From Methanobacterium sp. (GTDB lineage Archaea; Methanobacteriota; Methanobacteria; Methanobacteriales; Methanobacteriaceae), in the NCBI GenBank assembly GCA_018263005.1, contig JADFDH010000003.1, forward strand, positions 62,001-126,000: a stretch of 64,000 nt of DNA. The letters run 5' to 3'. This document shows positions 10,631 to 19,533 of this stretch, in pieces. The notes below the pieces were generated by a model that was given only the letters and a program-made list of their open reading frames with translations, did not search any database and had not been told where the DNA came from. Made by a program: the position numbers and the translations under genes. The stretch's first letter is position 1; each line of letters opens with the position of its first letter.

Positions 10631-11782
10631 ATGTTATACCGGCAGATGGGCAAAACTGGTGAAATGGTATCTATACTGGGATTTGGATGTATGCGATTAC
10701 CTATCGACAGTAAAAGTCAGCATGTTGATCGAAAAAGGTCATCTTCACTTTTAGATTATGCCCTGGAAAGTGGAATTAACTTTATAGACACCGCCTACTC
10801 TTATCATGGGACGGATATGCAGAAAGGTGGTGACAGTGAAGTATTTCTAGGGGAATATTTCCAGGAGAACAGTATCAGAAAGGACATATATCTATGCACC
10901 AAACTACCCAGCTGGCTGGTAGAAAAAAAGGAAGACTTTGAAAATTTCCTGGAAGAACAGTTGAAACGTCTTAAGACCGATTATATAGATTTTTATCTTC
11001 TTCATTCAGTTAAAGAGAAAAATTGGTCAAAGATGGAAGATTTAGGAGTATTAGATTTTCTGGACTCAGCTTTAGAAGATGGTAAGATAAAATACACGGG
11101 ATTCTCATCCCATGACGGTACTGATCTATTTAAAGATGTCATTGAATCCTACAACTGGAATATGAGTATGATTCAATACAACTATTTAGATGAAAACATA
11201 CAAGTAGGACGTGAAGGCTTAAAATTTGCTGCTAAAAGAAAAATAGGCATAGCAGTTATGGAACCGTTGAAAGGTGGCATACTTGCAAATTACACCCCAC
11301 CAGAAGTAAGTGAAATCTGGAGTAAAGCACCTATAAAGCGTAATGCCGCCGAATGGGCTTTCCGCTACCTGTGGAACCATCCGGAAATCACCACAGTTTT
11401 AAGTGGTATGAATGAAATGAGACATTTGGTGGAGAACATATTCAGTGCTGAGGACGGCCATCCCCACTCCCTAAATGCCCAGGAAAATGAATTAATGGAA
11501 CAGGTGAAGGAAGCTTATAAAAAGAAAATCGAAGTGGAATGCAGTGCCTGTGAATACTGTATGCCCTGTCCCAATGGTGTTAATATTCCCCAATGCTTAA
11601 GTTTCCTAAACCAGGCGGCCATGCTTAACGATGCCTCCAATGTGTATGTACAATATCATTTCATGTTGAAGGATGAGGAAAAAGCAGATAAATGTTTAGG
11701 CTGCGGTTTATGTGAAGAACTGTGCAGTCAAAAGCTACCTATAAGGGAGAAAATGAAGATGGCTAAACAGGAGTTCAGATAA
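10631..11782 (+). CDS. Aldo/keto reductase with C-terminal ferredoxin-like domain
   Basis: A 383-residue protein. Residues 1-290 form an aldo/keto reductase barrel with the usual catalytic set: Asp and Tyr in NFIDTAYSYHG, Lys in YLCTKLPSW and His in DFYLLHSV. The last 80 residues carry two Cys clusters, CSACEYCMPCPNGVNIPQC and CLGCGLCEELC, resembling bacterial-type 4Fe-4S domains. This fused form is common in anaerobes and probably passes electrons between an iron-sulfur donor and the reductase site; whether NADPH is still used is unknown. The substrate is unknown. It is monocistronic with a ribosome site at 10617. Length and motifs are complete. Confidence 0.9.
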   Translation: MLYRQMGKTGEMVSILGFGCMRLPIDSKSQHVDRKRSSSLLDYALESGINFIDTAYSYHGTDMQKGGDSEVFLGEYFQENSIRKDIYLCTKLPSWLVEKKEDFENFLEEQLKRLKTDYIDFYLLHSVKEKNWSKMEDLGVLDFLDSALEDGKIKYTGFSSHDGTDLFKDVIESYNWNMSMIQYNYLDENIQVGREGLKFAAKRKIGIAVMEPLKGGILANYTPPEVSEIWSKAPIKRNAAEWAFRYLWNHPEITTVLSGMNEMRHLVENIFSAEDGHPHSLNAQENELMEQVKEAYKKKIEVECSACEYCMPCPNGVNIPQCLSFLNQAAMLNDASNVYVQYHFMLKDEEKADKCLGCGLCEELCSQKLPIREKMKMAKQEFR

Positions 11783-11938
11783 AACTTCCATTTTAATTAA
11801 AATATAATTTGAAACCCTTTTTTTAATGATTTAGAAATGATTAGGATTGACCCAAGAAAAGAAATTAGTACCTTTTAATCAAATTGGAAGAACAAAACAA
11901 TCACCACAAATATCATGAATGTACACGGTGCAAAACAG

Positions 11939-12901
11939 ATGAATTTACCTCAGAAACTATTAATATTATCTCTATTAACTGTTTTTTTTAGTATAATACC
12001 CATCAGTGAAGCTCACATTCTAATAATTGCCAATGGAGATAACACCACCCCAGAATCATATCAGGTGGTAAAAGAAACTGCTGAAGTACTTAAATCCAGG
12101 GGATTTGAAGTATTAGAACTTTATGGGGAGAATGCTACCATGAAAAACATACTAAAGGGTATGTACAATGCTGATGCAGTGATCTATGCAGGTCATGGAG
12201 TTTTCATCGAGGGTAATTATGATGGAGCAGGAGGTATAGCAACTCCACCCTTTGGAATCGTAGGTTCAGATGGGATCATCTGGGGAGTGGATAGTAAGAT
12301 GCAGGAAGGAAACTCAGGTAAATCTTATGATGCTCCGTTTAAAAAAAATATACCAGTTATTTTATTCGGAGCCTGTTTTTCCAGCGGTTGGGTGGGGAAT
12401 AATGAAGTTTCTAATCCAACGGAATCTATAAAAAGCTTTTCTGATATGTTCACCAGATGGGGGGCTAATTATTATGCAACAGCCTACTCTCGCAAATACC
12501 AGGGCAGGGAGATAGTGGATGTGGTGGCTTTATTCTTAAATGGAGCTAATACGTGGGGAGATGTTAATAATAAAAACTATGGATTAACCATAACCCAATC
12601 AGAGAATTATCAGGGGCAGCTTATCTGGCATAATAACCATGGATACAACGCATTTGTAGGCAATTGGAGTGGAAGATTTCCTAAAGCCGGTCAAACAACC
12701 CCCTATAATGAAACTGCTGCTGAAGAATGGTATCAGGGTACAATACCAACCCCTAGCACCGAATTAAGCAACTTAGAAGTAGATGGTTCAAACCTTAATA
12801 TCGAACAACTATTATATGAATTTTTAGCCTGGATAAATTATATAATAAACAGCATACTCCAGGGGGATAATATAAATACGGTGAATATCTCCCTGAGCTA
12901 A
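11939..12901 (+). CDS. Secreted clan-CD-like (caspase/gingipain fold) cysteine peptidase candidate
   Basis: A protein of about 320 residues with a signal peptide (MNLPQKLLILSLLTVFF..., probable cleavage after ISEA). The mature part begins with a Rossmann-like strand (HILIIANGD), then EVLKSRGFEVLELYG. Two blocks carry the clan CD signature: a hydrophobic strand ending in His-Gly (VIYAGHG, His about 86) and a second ending in Cys (VILFGACFSSG, Cys about 146), the His/Cys dyad order of caspases, gingipains, separase and CHAT proteins. It continues FTRWGANYYATAYSRKYQG, like the sheet after the Cys. The C terminus has a short hydrophobic amphipathic stretch. The ATG at 11939 has a GGTG eight bases upstream; the earlier ATG at 11915 has none. 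Target unknown; a role in wall or surface protein processing is inference. Family assignment rests on motif order only. Confidence 0.6.
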   Translation: MNLPQKLLILSLLTVFFSIIPISEAHILIIANGDNTTPESYQVVKETAEVLKSRGFEVLELYGENATMKNILKGMYNADAVIYAGHGVFIEGNYDGAGGIATPPFGIVGSDGIIWGVDSKMQEGNSGKSYDAPFKKNIPVILFGACFSSGWVGNNEVSNPTESIKSFSDMFTRWGANYYATAYSRKYQGREIVDVVALFLNGANTWGDVNNKNYGLTITQSENYQGQLIWHNNHGYNAFVGNWSGRFPKAGQTTPYNETAAEEWYQGTIPTPSTELSNLEVDGSNLNIEQLLYEFLAWINYIINSILQGDNINTVNISLS

Positions 12902-13100
12902 GAAAAAAGGTACTGATTAATCACCAGGTATGAAGACTTCTAAACTGAATTGTGAATTATTTCACATTATTTTGTTAAATTAAAAAAAAATATATATTAT
13001 CCAGTGAAATAAATAATATTTGCAATAATTAATATCTTTGTTTTCTAATGAAGTGTTTAGCTGTGTTAATCGGTTTAATGAAAACCCGGGAGGTAATATA

Positions 13101-13550
13101 ATGGCAGATAAAAAAGATAAAAGTATTACTAAAACAAGGGTTGAGCATTTTAAAGAAAATAACAGGCTGGATAAAAGAAACGAATCAGATCTTTATATAA
13201 AACTGGATGAAACCCATGGTTTCAACTTAGATGATGAAGTTATGGTTATTAAATGTTCCGAGTTACCAGAAATTATGGATGTTAACAATCTAGATGATTT
13301 AACAAAAAAAATAGACGACCTCAATGAAAACTCCAATAGGTTACGTGTGTTAAAGCGTAAAATGGAAAGCGCACAAGAATCATATAAAGAAGAAATAAAC
13401 GTCCTAAAAAATAATACAAATTTAGAAATAGAGAAATTAAAAGAAGAAAATGAAAAATTAAAGAAGGATAATGAACATTTAAACGAGAATATCCAGAAGA
13501 TCAATCAAAAAATAAACGAATTGAACATCATCCTTAATATAATGAAATAA
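13101..13550 (+). CDS. Coiled-coil protein
   Basis: A cytoplasmic protein of about 149 residues. The ATG at 13101 follows a strong GGGAGGTAAT ribosome site, so the longer frame from 13038 is not used. The first 60 residues are basic, then contain a compact segment (LDETHGFNLDDEVMVIKCSE). Residues 75-149 are a long coiled coil rich in Glu, Lys and Asn (KLKEENEKLKKDNEHLNENI). No family recognised. It resembles in layout the coiled-coil gene at 43590, and may be structural or an adaptor. Confidence 0.65.
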   Translation: MADKKDKSITKTRVEHFKENNRLDKRNESDLYIKLDETHGFNLDDEVMVIKCSELPEIMDVNNLDDLTKKIDDLNENSNRLRVLKRKMESAQESYKEEINVLKNNTNLEIEKLKEENEKLKKDNEHLNENIQKINQKINELNIILNIMK

Positions 13551-13691
13551 AGAAAAAATATAACAAATTTTAATTCCTTATTCTGACTTCAATAATATAC
13601 TAATTACTAACCTTATCACTTATTACAAAATAACCCAATCTCTATTCTAAAAAATATATTAATTTCTAATAAAATATCAGTTTAAATGATT

Positions 13692-14354
13692 TCAGTCTAT
13701 TTCTATAAATGGCATGCGAGTCACCGGCTGATTACCGGTTATGATAATGCCCATATGGGTGAGTGTGGTGTTATTTCCAGTTTTCGGATCCAGATATAGA
13801 TCATGCCATCTTTCCAGGAATTCCTGGATGGGAATAAAACCTCTGCTTCCCAGAATAGCAGGATCCTCTAAGTAAACATTTTTATCATCTATTCCTATTA
13901 TCACCAGGTAATGTCCATCATCCTGGTCATCCTTCCAGCTTTGATTGGTGGTATTTCCATCTCTCCATGCCTGGCATATTATTATGGTTGGTGTGCCCTG
14001 GTTTATGTTCTTCTGCAGATCCTCCAGGGACATGTTTTCTTTTATCTCTGCATTGAAACCTAGATCACGAGCTGCCTGGGCCAGGTTATCTGGGCTGGTT
14101 CCATTATCTGATGTGTTGGTCATATTGATCAGATCATCCACGGGTTTATCAGTACCATAGTAGTCTAGTACTGCCTGGAGGGCCGTGGGTCCTGAAGATG
14201 AATTTGTGGGCTGTCTGACATCAGGAACATTCAAAAGGGTGGTGTTGTTCTGGGTAATATTCACATCCTCCAATACAGTTGAATAAATGCTCAGAGGAAT
14301 TATTAATAAAATAAACAATCCCATAGCCAGTATTACTTCCAATCTAAGCTTCAT
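13692..14354 (-). CDS. C39-like peptidase-fold protein with Ser in place of the catalytic Cys
   Basis: A 220-residue protein with an N-terminal signal anchor (residues 5-25) and an extracytoplasmic papain-like domain. The C39-type pattern is clear: a NVPDVRQPT opening, then SSSGPTALQAVLDYYG where family members have Cys-Gly-Pro, then H148 in DDGHYLVIIGID and D164 in YLEDP. The position of the nucleophile (residue 54) is Ser. Family members without Cys are usually non-catalytic binding domains, such as the C39-like domains of some toxin exporters, though a Ser-based enzyme is not excluded. It is rich in Asn-x-Ser/Thr sites as expected for a secreted archaeal protein. It lies in an envelope gene block with a BPL_N-like protein transcribed in the same direction upstream. 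It may bind peptides of the wall. Confidence 0.72.
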   Translation of the reverse strand: MKLRLEVILAMGLFILLIIPLSIYSTVLEDVNITQNNTTLLNVPDVRQPTNSSSGPTALQAVLDYYGTDKPVDDLINMTNTSDNGTSPDNLAQAARDLGFNAEIKENMSLEDLQKNINQGTPTIIICQAWRDGNTTNQSWKDDQDDGHYLVIIGIDDKNVYLEDPAILGSRGFIPIQEFLERWHDLYLDPKTGNNTTLTHMGIIITGNQPVTRMPFIEID

Positions 14355-14526
14355 ATAATATTATTAGGGTATGATGATATTTATAGATTGTTTTATTTTG
14401 ACATAACTAAACCTGGTGTTTTTATAATACCATTCATAATTATTTTTCAAATTTGTCAACTTACCATTATACAAATTTGATAACTTCCCAAGAGGTTTAT
14501 ATTAATCAAAAAAATTTGATTTTTAA

Positions 14527-15363
14527 TTAAGTAGTAGTATTAGTATTTAATGTTCCATTATATGCCCAGAGAATTAAATATGCCAGCATCTCCGAATCCT
14601 GTGGTTCTAATTCAGGATGAACTCCGCTTAGAACAGTTCTTCCATCCCCATAATAGTCACCTACCACAGCCGCTGAACCCTCATAGCTAGTGTTTTCATC
14701 CCCATATACTGCGAAGGTGACGGCCTGCCCTCCAGAGGTGCGCATGGCCGGGCCGTTGATATGGGATATTACTTTACTACCATTATAACCCCATAACTGG
14801 TTTCCTGATTCAGTGATGTTGATGGTGAGATTTCCAGTCTCCAGAGAATAATAGCTGATAACATGTGGGGCTATTCCCCAACCACTAATCCTGTTACCAT
14901 AATATTCTGCTCCAGAATAAGCACCGGCACATATCCCTATAAAACCTTTACCACTGGCAATGAAAGATTTTAGATCATCCACCTCTATATCATCATTATC
15001 CAGGTAATCATAGCCTTCACTGCTACCGGGCATAATCAAAACATCATATCCAGAGAGAGATTGGTTATTGATTCTATTTGAGGTATTACAGGTGAATTTA
15101 ACCCCAGATATAAAATTTTGTGAATTAGATTCCTCGATACAATTTTCTATTTGTAAAATACAATTAGAACTTGTTCCAGACCCATTATATACCAATATTC
15201 TCACTGTTTTTAACTGAATCTGTTCCTCATTTTTATCATGCTGCTCAAAAGTCAGATTAGCAATAATAAGGATGATGATTAAAGGGAGCATTAACATTAA
15301 TTTTTTTTTAAAAAAGTAATCTTTAGGATTTCGCTTTCTCAGGGTTTTCTTACCTTTCACCAT
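14527..15363 (-). CDS. Membrane-anchored class I amidotransferase-like (BPL_N) protein
   Basis: About 278 residues: a basic N terminus, one membrane helix (21-37), then a domain outside the cell resembling the BPL_N family (biotin-protein-ligase N-terminal type, class I glutamine amidotransferase fold). It keeps a complete apparent triad: C145 in FIGICAGAYSG, then H249 and E251 in GVHPELEP. The substrate loop has GWGIAPHVISYY. It is a clear paralog of the N-terminal half of the secreted protein at 40797-43145 (GICAGAY and GSHPELAP there). The second ATG of the frame is used: GGGAGG sits seven bases before it and inside the longer frame. A hydrolase or transferase acting on wall peptides would fit, but the substrate is unknown. 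Class I amidotransferases normally work in the cytoplasm, so the location is unusual. Confidence 0.75.
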   Translation of the reverse strand: MVKGKKTLRKRNPKDYFFKKKLMLMLPLIIILIIANLTFEQHDKNEEQIQLKTVRILVYNGSGTSSNCILQIENCIEESNSQNFISGVKFTCNTSNRINNQSLSGYDVLIMPGSSEGYDYLDNDDIEVDDLKSFIASGKGFIGICAGAYSGAEYYGNRISGWGIAPHVISYYSLETGNLTINITESGNQLWGYNGSKVISHINGPAMRTSGGQAVTFAVYGDENTSYEGSAAVVGDYYGDGRTVLSGVHPELEPQDSEMLAYLILWAYNGTLNTNTTT

Positions 15364-15780
15364 AATAAATCCTCCCAACATAAATGGATTCTAATTAACT
15401 TTAATGATGTAATAATTGAGAATATAAACTCCATCCTAATATTAGTTAATTTAAACATGATTATTCATCATTTTAAAATATAAACCGATTTTTTTATTAA
15501 TAAATGGGGGGGTTTCCCAGGGATTGTGGGAAATGAAGTGTTTAATGGAATATTTTAATAGCTTATCCCTGGGACAACTCTTCACAGAGTTATACTAAAA
15601 CTGAACCCGTAGATAAATAAAGATTTTCCCAAATTAGACCCAATTGTTTGTTAGCGGTTCTAAAAATATTATATAAGTAGTGATCAACCATAAATAACTT
15701 ATTAACACTTACTGGATTTGTATTCAGATAAAACCCTATTAAATATGTAAAATAAGAATACACATATATGGAGGAATTTT
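15364..15780. promoter_or_regulatory. Divergent intergenic region with an inverted repeat
   Basis: About 415 bases between divergent genes. TCCCAGGGAT at 15515-15524 and ATCCCTGGGA at 15565-15574 form a ten-base inverted repeat with a 40-base spacer; each arm is itself almost palindromic. G-rich GGGGGGG lies just before. It could be a pair of regulator sites or a hairpin. Ribosome site GGAGGAATTTT at 15770 serves the gene at 15781. Confidence 0.45.
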
Positions 15781-16104
15781 ATGGTTCGAGATGATCTCCT
15801 GGAAAAAATTAAGATAATTGTAATTATAGCCATTATATTTGGAGTTATAGGAGCTATATTTTACCTGTTCTATGGATTCGCCTTCCTATGGCAGGCCATG
15901 GCAGTTACATTTTATATCATTATCTTATCAATCATCTCCATAATATTCCTATCCTTATCCATATATCTGTGGATAAAGAATTTATTATTAAAAAGAGAGT
16001 TAAAAAGATCTCGAAACAAAATTAAGAAAGTCTCCATTAATCTGGAGAAATGTTATGCAGATCTGAAGAGAGTGAAAATAGAACAGATCGATGAGGAAGA
16101 ATAA
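15781..16104 (+). CDS. Two-helix membrane protein with cytoplasmic coiled-coil tail
   Basis: A 107-residue protein with two membrane helices (about 10-32 and 40-68) and a basic, then acidic C-terminal helix predicted to be a short coiled coil (KRELKRSRNKIKKVSINLEK). A strong GGAGGAA ribosome site precedes the ATG. No family recognised. It lies in the envelope block and upstream of a sensor kinase, but 140 bases separate them, so co-transcription is uncertain. Confidence 0.65.
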   Translation: MVRDDLLEKIKIIVIIAIIFGVIGAIFYLFYGFAFLWQAMAVTFYIIILSIISIIFLSLSIYLWIKNLLLKRELKRSRNKIKKVSINLEKCYADLKRVKIEQIDEEE

Positions 16105-16246
16105 ATTCCTATTAGAATAATTTTTTATGGAAATATTGTTTCTTTTTAGAATAATTTTTTTGATATTATTCCTTTTTAGAATTTTTTTGGGACAATGGTG
16201 TTTATCGAAATCACATATATACTAGTTTTTTTAATAAAATTATTTG

Positions 16247-18328
16247 ATGAATTCTAAGTTTGATCATTCATTTTTTTCATTTAGAAATATGATAATATTA
16301 TCTATAATCGTAATATTCATTTACATATTCCTTTTAAACCTTTTTAAATCTGATGAAAGCATCCGTATCTTATTCAGCGATGTTTCATCGTTATTAATAG
16401 AGATAGGGGTTGTTATTTATCTTATCTACGCTGCTAAATATTCAGCGATTATGGGTCGAAGAGTAAAGATTGCCTGGCTTTTATTTGCCCTGGCCGCGTT
16501 TAGCTATTTTTTAGGCGATGTAATATGGACTTTACTGGAAATTGTCTTAAACAGCACACCTTTCCCTTCGGTAGCTGATATTTTTTACCTGGCATTCTAT
16601 CCCATCTTTGCCCTGGCTATCTATTACCTACCCCGAACACCTTTGAAAAAAAATGAAGAATTCAAATTATTTATGGATATGTTAATTATCACCTTAACTG
16701 TTGGTCTTATTTTCTTAATATTCCTGATCATGCCTGCATTTGAAATGAATAGCGAAATTTTTGAGAGTATCATATCTGTAGCCTATGTTATTGGGGATTT
16801 AATACTTCTTTTTGCCCTGGTTAGGTTGATGTTTTTAAGTTTTAAAGATGTTTCCTTGGGGCCTTTATTATTTATAGGCTTGGGCATATTCGTCCAAATA
16901 ATCTCAGATTGTATTTATTCGTTCCAGTCAACCCATGGAACATATGTAAGCGGAGGTTTACTGGACGCGGGCTGGGTAATTAGTTTCATTTTAATAGGGC
17001 TAGCTGCTTTTCTACAGATTAAACACGTTAAATATGGATATGATCCCTTCATTAAATATCCAATTCCTATTAAAATCAATTTTCCCACGTATATCCCAAT
17101 TATACTGGTAATCCTTACTTACTCAGTAATTATTTGGGCCAATGAAAATCAAATGATTTCTAATTTTTTCTATGCCGAAGTAGGTGGGGGTATAATAATT
17201 CTTTTAATACTCATCCGTCAGGCTTTTACCATAAATGAGAATAGAAATCTATATATTTCTGCAAAAAATGAAATTAGCCAGCGGGAGAAGATTGAGAAAA
17301 ATTTAATAAAAAGCAGGAAACATTTTAAGAAAATATTTGATAATTCTCCCATCGGAATCTTTCATTCATCTATTGAGGGCAAATTCATCGAAGTAAATAA
17401 AGCACTGGCAGATATGCTTAAATATGAATCACCAGAAGAGCTTATTTCCTTGGTGAACAGGGATAATATCAGCAATATATATGTTGATAAAGGGAAACGT
17501 TCTAGAATAATTGAAGAAGCTCAAAAAGATAGCCTATGGCATTTCTATGAAAACGATTTTTACAGTAAAGATGGGAGTATCATGACCAGTGAACTATCCT
17601 TCAGATTGGTTCGAGATGATAAAGATATCCCTAAATACCTGGAAGGCTTCATCGTGGACATAACTGAACGTAAAAAAGCTGAAAATTATATGAAGAACTC
17701 ATTAAAAGAAAAAGAACTTCTTCTTAAGGAGATACATCATCGGGTTAAGAATAACCTCCAGATCATCACCAGTATGCTGGATCTGCAGAAATATTTCGTG
17801 GATCAGGAAGAGACCATAAATATTCTAACCGAAAGCCAAAACAGGGTTAAATCCATGGCAACCATCCATGAAATGCTCTATCAATCTACAGATTTAATTA
17901 ATATCAATTTCTCGGATTATATCTACAATTTAGTCTCTGAACTATGCTATACCTACAGTTTGAAATATAAAATCAAACCCATAATCGATGTTGGTGAAAT
18001 CTTTCTTAACATCGAAACCGCCATTCCCTGTGGACTGATCATCAATGAACTGGTTAGTAACAGTTTAAAATACGCATTCCCCGATCACAGGGAAGGTGTG
18101 ATAAAAATTGAATTAAAAGAAGAAGACGGAGAATTAACCCTTAAGGTTAGTGATAACGGGATCGGTTTTCCTGAGGACTTAGATTATAAAGATGTGAAAA
18201 CATCACTGGGACTGAAACTAGTTAATATGCTCATCGATCAGATCGACGGAACCATAGACTTGGACCGGAGTAAAGGCACTGAATTCATCATAAAATTCAG
18301 AGAACTGGAATATAAGAAGAGATTCTAG
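16247..18328 (+). CDS. Membrane sensor histidine kinase (eight-helix N terminus, PAS, HisKA_2)
   Basis: A 693-residue kinase. Residues 1-335 hold about eight to nine membrane helices, resembling the MASE-like sensing domains. A PAS domain follows (about 362-480, FDNSPIGIFHSSIEGKFIEV), ending in the PAC motif FIVDITERKKAE. The phosphoacceptor helix is HisKA_2 type: LLLKEIHHRVKNNLQIITSM. The HATPase domain contains NELVSNSLKYAF, DNGIGFP and GLKLVNMLIDQIDG. Such kinases are common in Methanobacteria and often lack a paired regulator; the window's only response regulator lies 20 kb away. A TTG just upstream (16244) is a weaker start than the ATG at 16247. The ligand is unknown. Confidence 0.9.
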   Translation: MNSKFDHSFFSFRNMIILSIIVIFIYIFLLNLFKSDESIRILFSDVSSLLIEIGVVIYLIYAAKYSAIMGRRVKIAWLLFALAAFSYFLGDVIWTLLEIVLNSTPFPSVADIFYLAFYPIFALAIYYLPRTPLKKNEEFKLFMDMLIITLTVGLIFLIFLIMPAFEMNSEIFESIISVAYVIGDLILLFALVRLMFLSFKDVSLGPLLFIGLGIFVQIISDCIYSFQSTHGTYVSGGLLDAGWVISFILIGLAAFLQIKHVKYGYDPFIKYPIPIKINFPTYIPIILVILTYSVIIWANENQMISNFFYAEVGGGIIILLILIRQAFTINENRNLYISAKNEISQREKIEKNLIKSRKHFKKIFDNSPIGIFHSSIEGKFIEVNKALADMLKYESPEELISLVNRDNISNIYVDKGKRSRIIEEAQKDSLWHFYENDFYSKDGSIMTSELSFRLVRDDKDIPKYLEGFIVDITERKKAENYMKNSLKEKELLLKEIHHRVKNNLQIITSMLDLQKYFVDQEETINILTESQNRVKSMATIHEMLYQSTDLININFSDYIYNLVSELCYTYSLKYKIKPIIDVGEIFLNIETAIPCGLIINELVSNSLKYAFPDHREGVIKIELKEEDGELTLKVSDNGIGFPEDLDYKDVKTSLGLKLVNMLIDQIDGTIDLDRSKGTEFIIKFRELEYKKRF

Positions 18329-18542
18329 AATAAAGAATGTAGTTCTAGATTAAATAAAGAACTGATTTTAGATTATATATTTAAATTTAATTTCTATTAA
18401 GAACCCATCAAATCTAATTTCTATTTAGAACACATTAATATCTATTTTTACGATACCAGGGAACAAGATAAATTTATTATCCTTAAAAGGCATATATTAG
18501 TCTAATAAAATTGATCTAATAATCCAGTTGAGGTGTTAACCA

Positions 18543-19316
18543 ATGAGATCCATATGGACTGGGCATATAGTATTCGGTACTATTTTTATCCCGGTGAGGT
18601 TGTACGCGGCCAGTCAAAATTTGCATGTGAATTTTCATCTGGTCCATAAAGAGGACTGCGGACGGGTGCGCTACCGGAAAGTATGTGAAAAAGATGGAGA
18701 AGAATTAACCGCATCAGAAATAGGGAAAGCATTTATACTTGCAGGGGAATGCTTACAATTCACTGATAGAGAACTTGAAGCACTTAAACCCGCAGCCACC
18801 AGAACCATGGAAATAGAGGGGTTCTGTGATTTCACTGAAATACCGGTGGTTGCTTTAAACAAACCATACTATCTGGGAACAGAATCACCTGCCAGGGGAG
18901 GTATTAGCCAGAGCTTCCTGTTGCTAAAAAAAGCTATGGAGAAAAAGGATAAAATAGCCATAGTTAAATGGGTGGCCCGGAGCAATGAGTACCTGGGGGT
19001 TTTAATACCCTATCAGAACGGATTCCTATTAAAACAATTACTCTACCAGGAACAGGTAAGATCCACAGATGATATGGAAGTAATCGAAACAGATATCAGC
19101 TCCCAACTGGTTGATAAAGGCGCACAGGTGGTGGAGAATATGAGTTTTGAATTTAAATGGGAAGAATACTACGAAACCTTCACCAAACAGGTTAAATATC
19201 TAATAGAGAGGAAAGTACTAGGTGAAGAAGTAGAAATCCCTGAATACAAACCACCAGAAGTAAAATCATTAGAAGCAGAACTGGAGAAAATGTTAGCCAC
19301 CGCTGAAGGAAAATAA
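18543..19316 (+). CDS. ku: Ku DNA end-binding protein
   Basis: A 257-residue prokaryotic Ku. The N terminus MRSIWTGHIVFGTIFIPVRL is the family hallmark (bacterial Ku starts with a WxGxIxFGLVxIPVKL-like strand), followed by FHLVHKEDCGRVRYRKVCEKDG, and KPYYLGTES, VARSNEYLGVLIPY for the core ring. Ku forms a homodimer that encircles broken DNA ends and recruits the ligase in non-homologous end joining. The C-terminal extension is short and charged. The next gene, 217 bases downstream on the same strand, is a LigD-type ligase. Ku is rare in archaea, so horizontal acquisition from bacteria is plausible though the base composition is not unusual. Confidence 0.95.
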   Translation: MRSIWTGHIVFGTIFIPVRLYAASQNLHVNFHLVHKEDCGRVRYRKVCEKDGEELTASEIGKAFILAGECLQFTDRELEALKPAATRTMEIEGFCDFTEIPVVALNKPYYLGTESPARGGISQSFLLLKKAMEKKDKIAIVKWVARSNEYLGVLIPYQNGFLLKQLLYQEQVRSTDDMEVIETDISSQLVDKGAQVVENMSFEFKWEEYYETFTKQVKYLIERKVLGEEVEIPEYKPPEVKSLEAELEKMLATAEGK

Positions 19317-19533
19317 GATATCAAAACTTGAAGGGGTAATAACAAATCGTATAAAAATATATCATATTTTAAAGAATATTAAAGAAGGATAAATAATTAT
19401 TTAGGGTATACGTAATATTTAGAGAATATTATAGAAGAATAATAGCTTTAGAGAATATTTCAGGGAAAAATTACCATAACCAAACATTCAAAGAAATAAT
19501 TATCATGATCAAACATTCAGGAAAATAAACACC

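Noticed and set aside
11939..16104. A single operon for the envelope block
   Set aside because: Genes are on both strands with gaps over 200 bases, so they cannot share one transcript.
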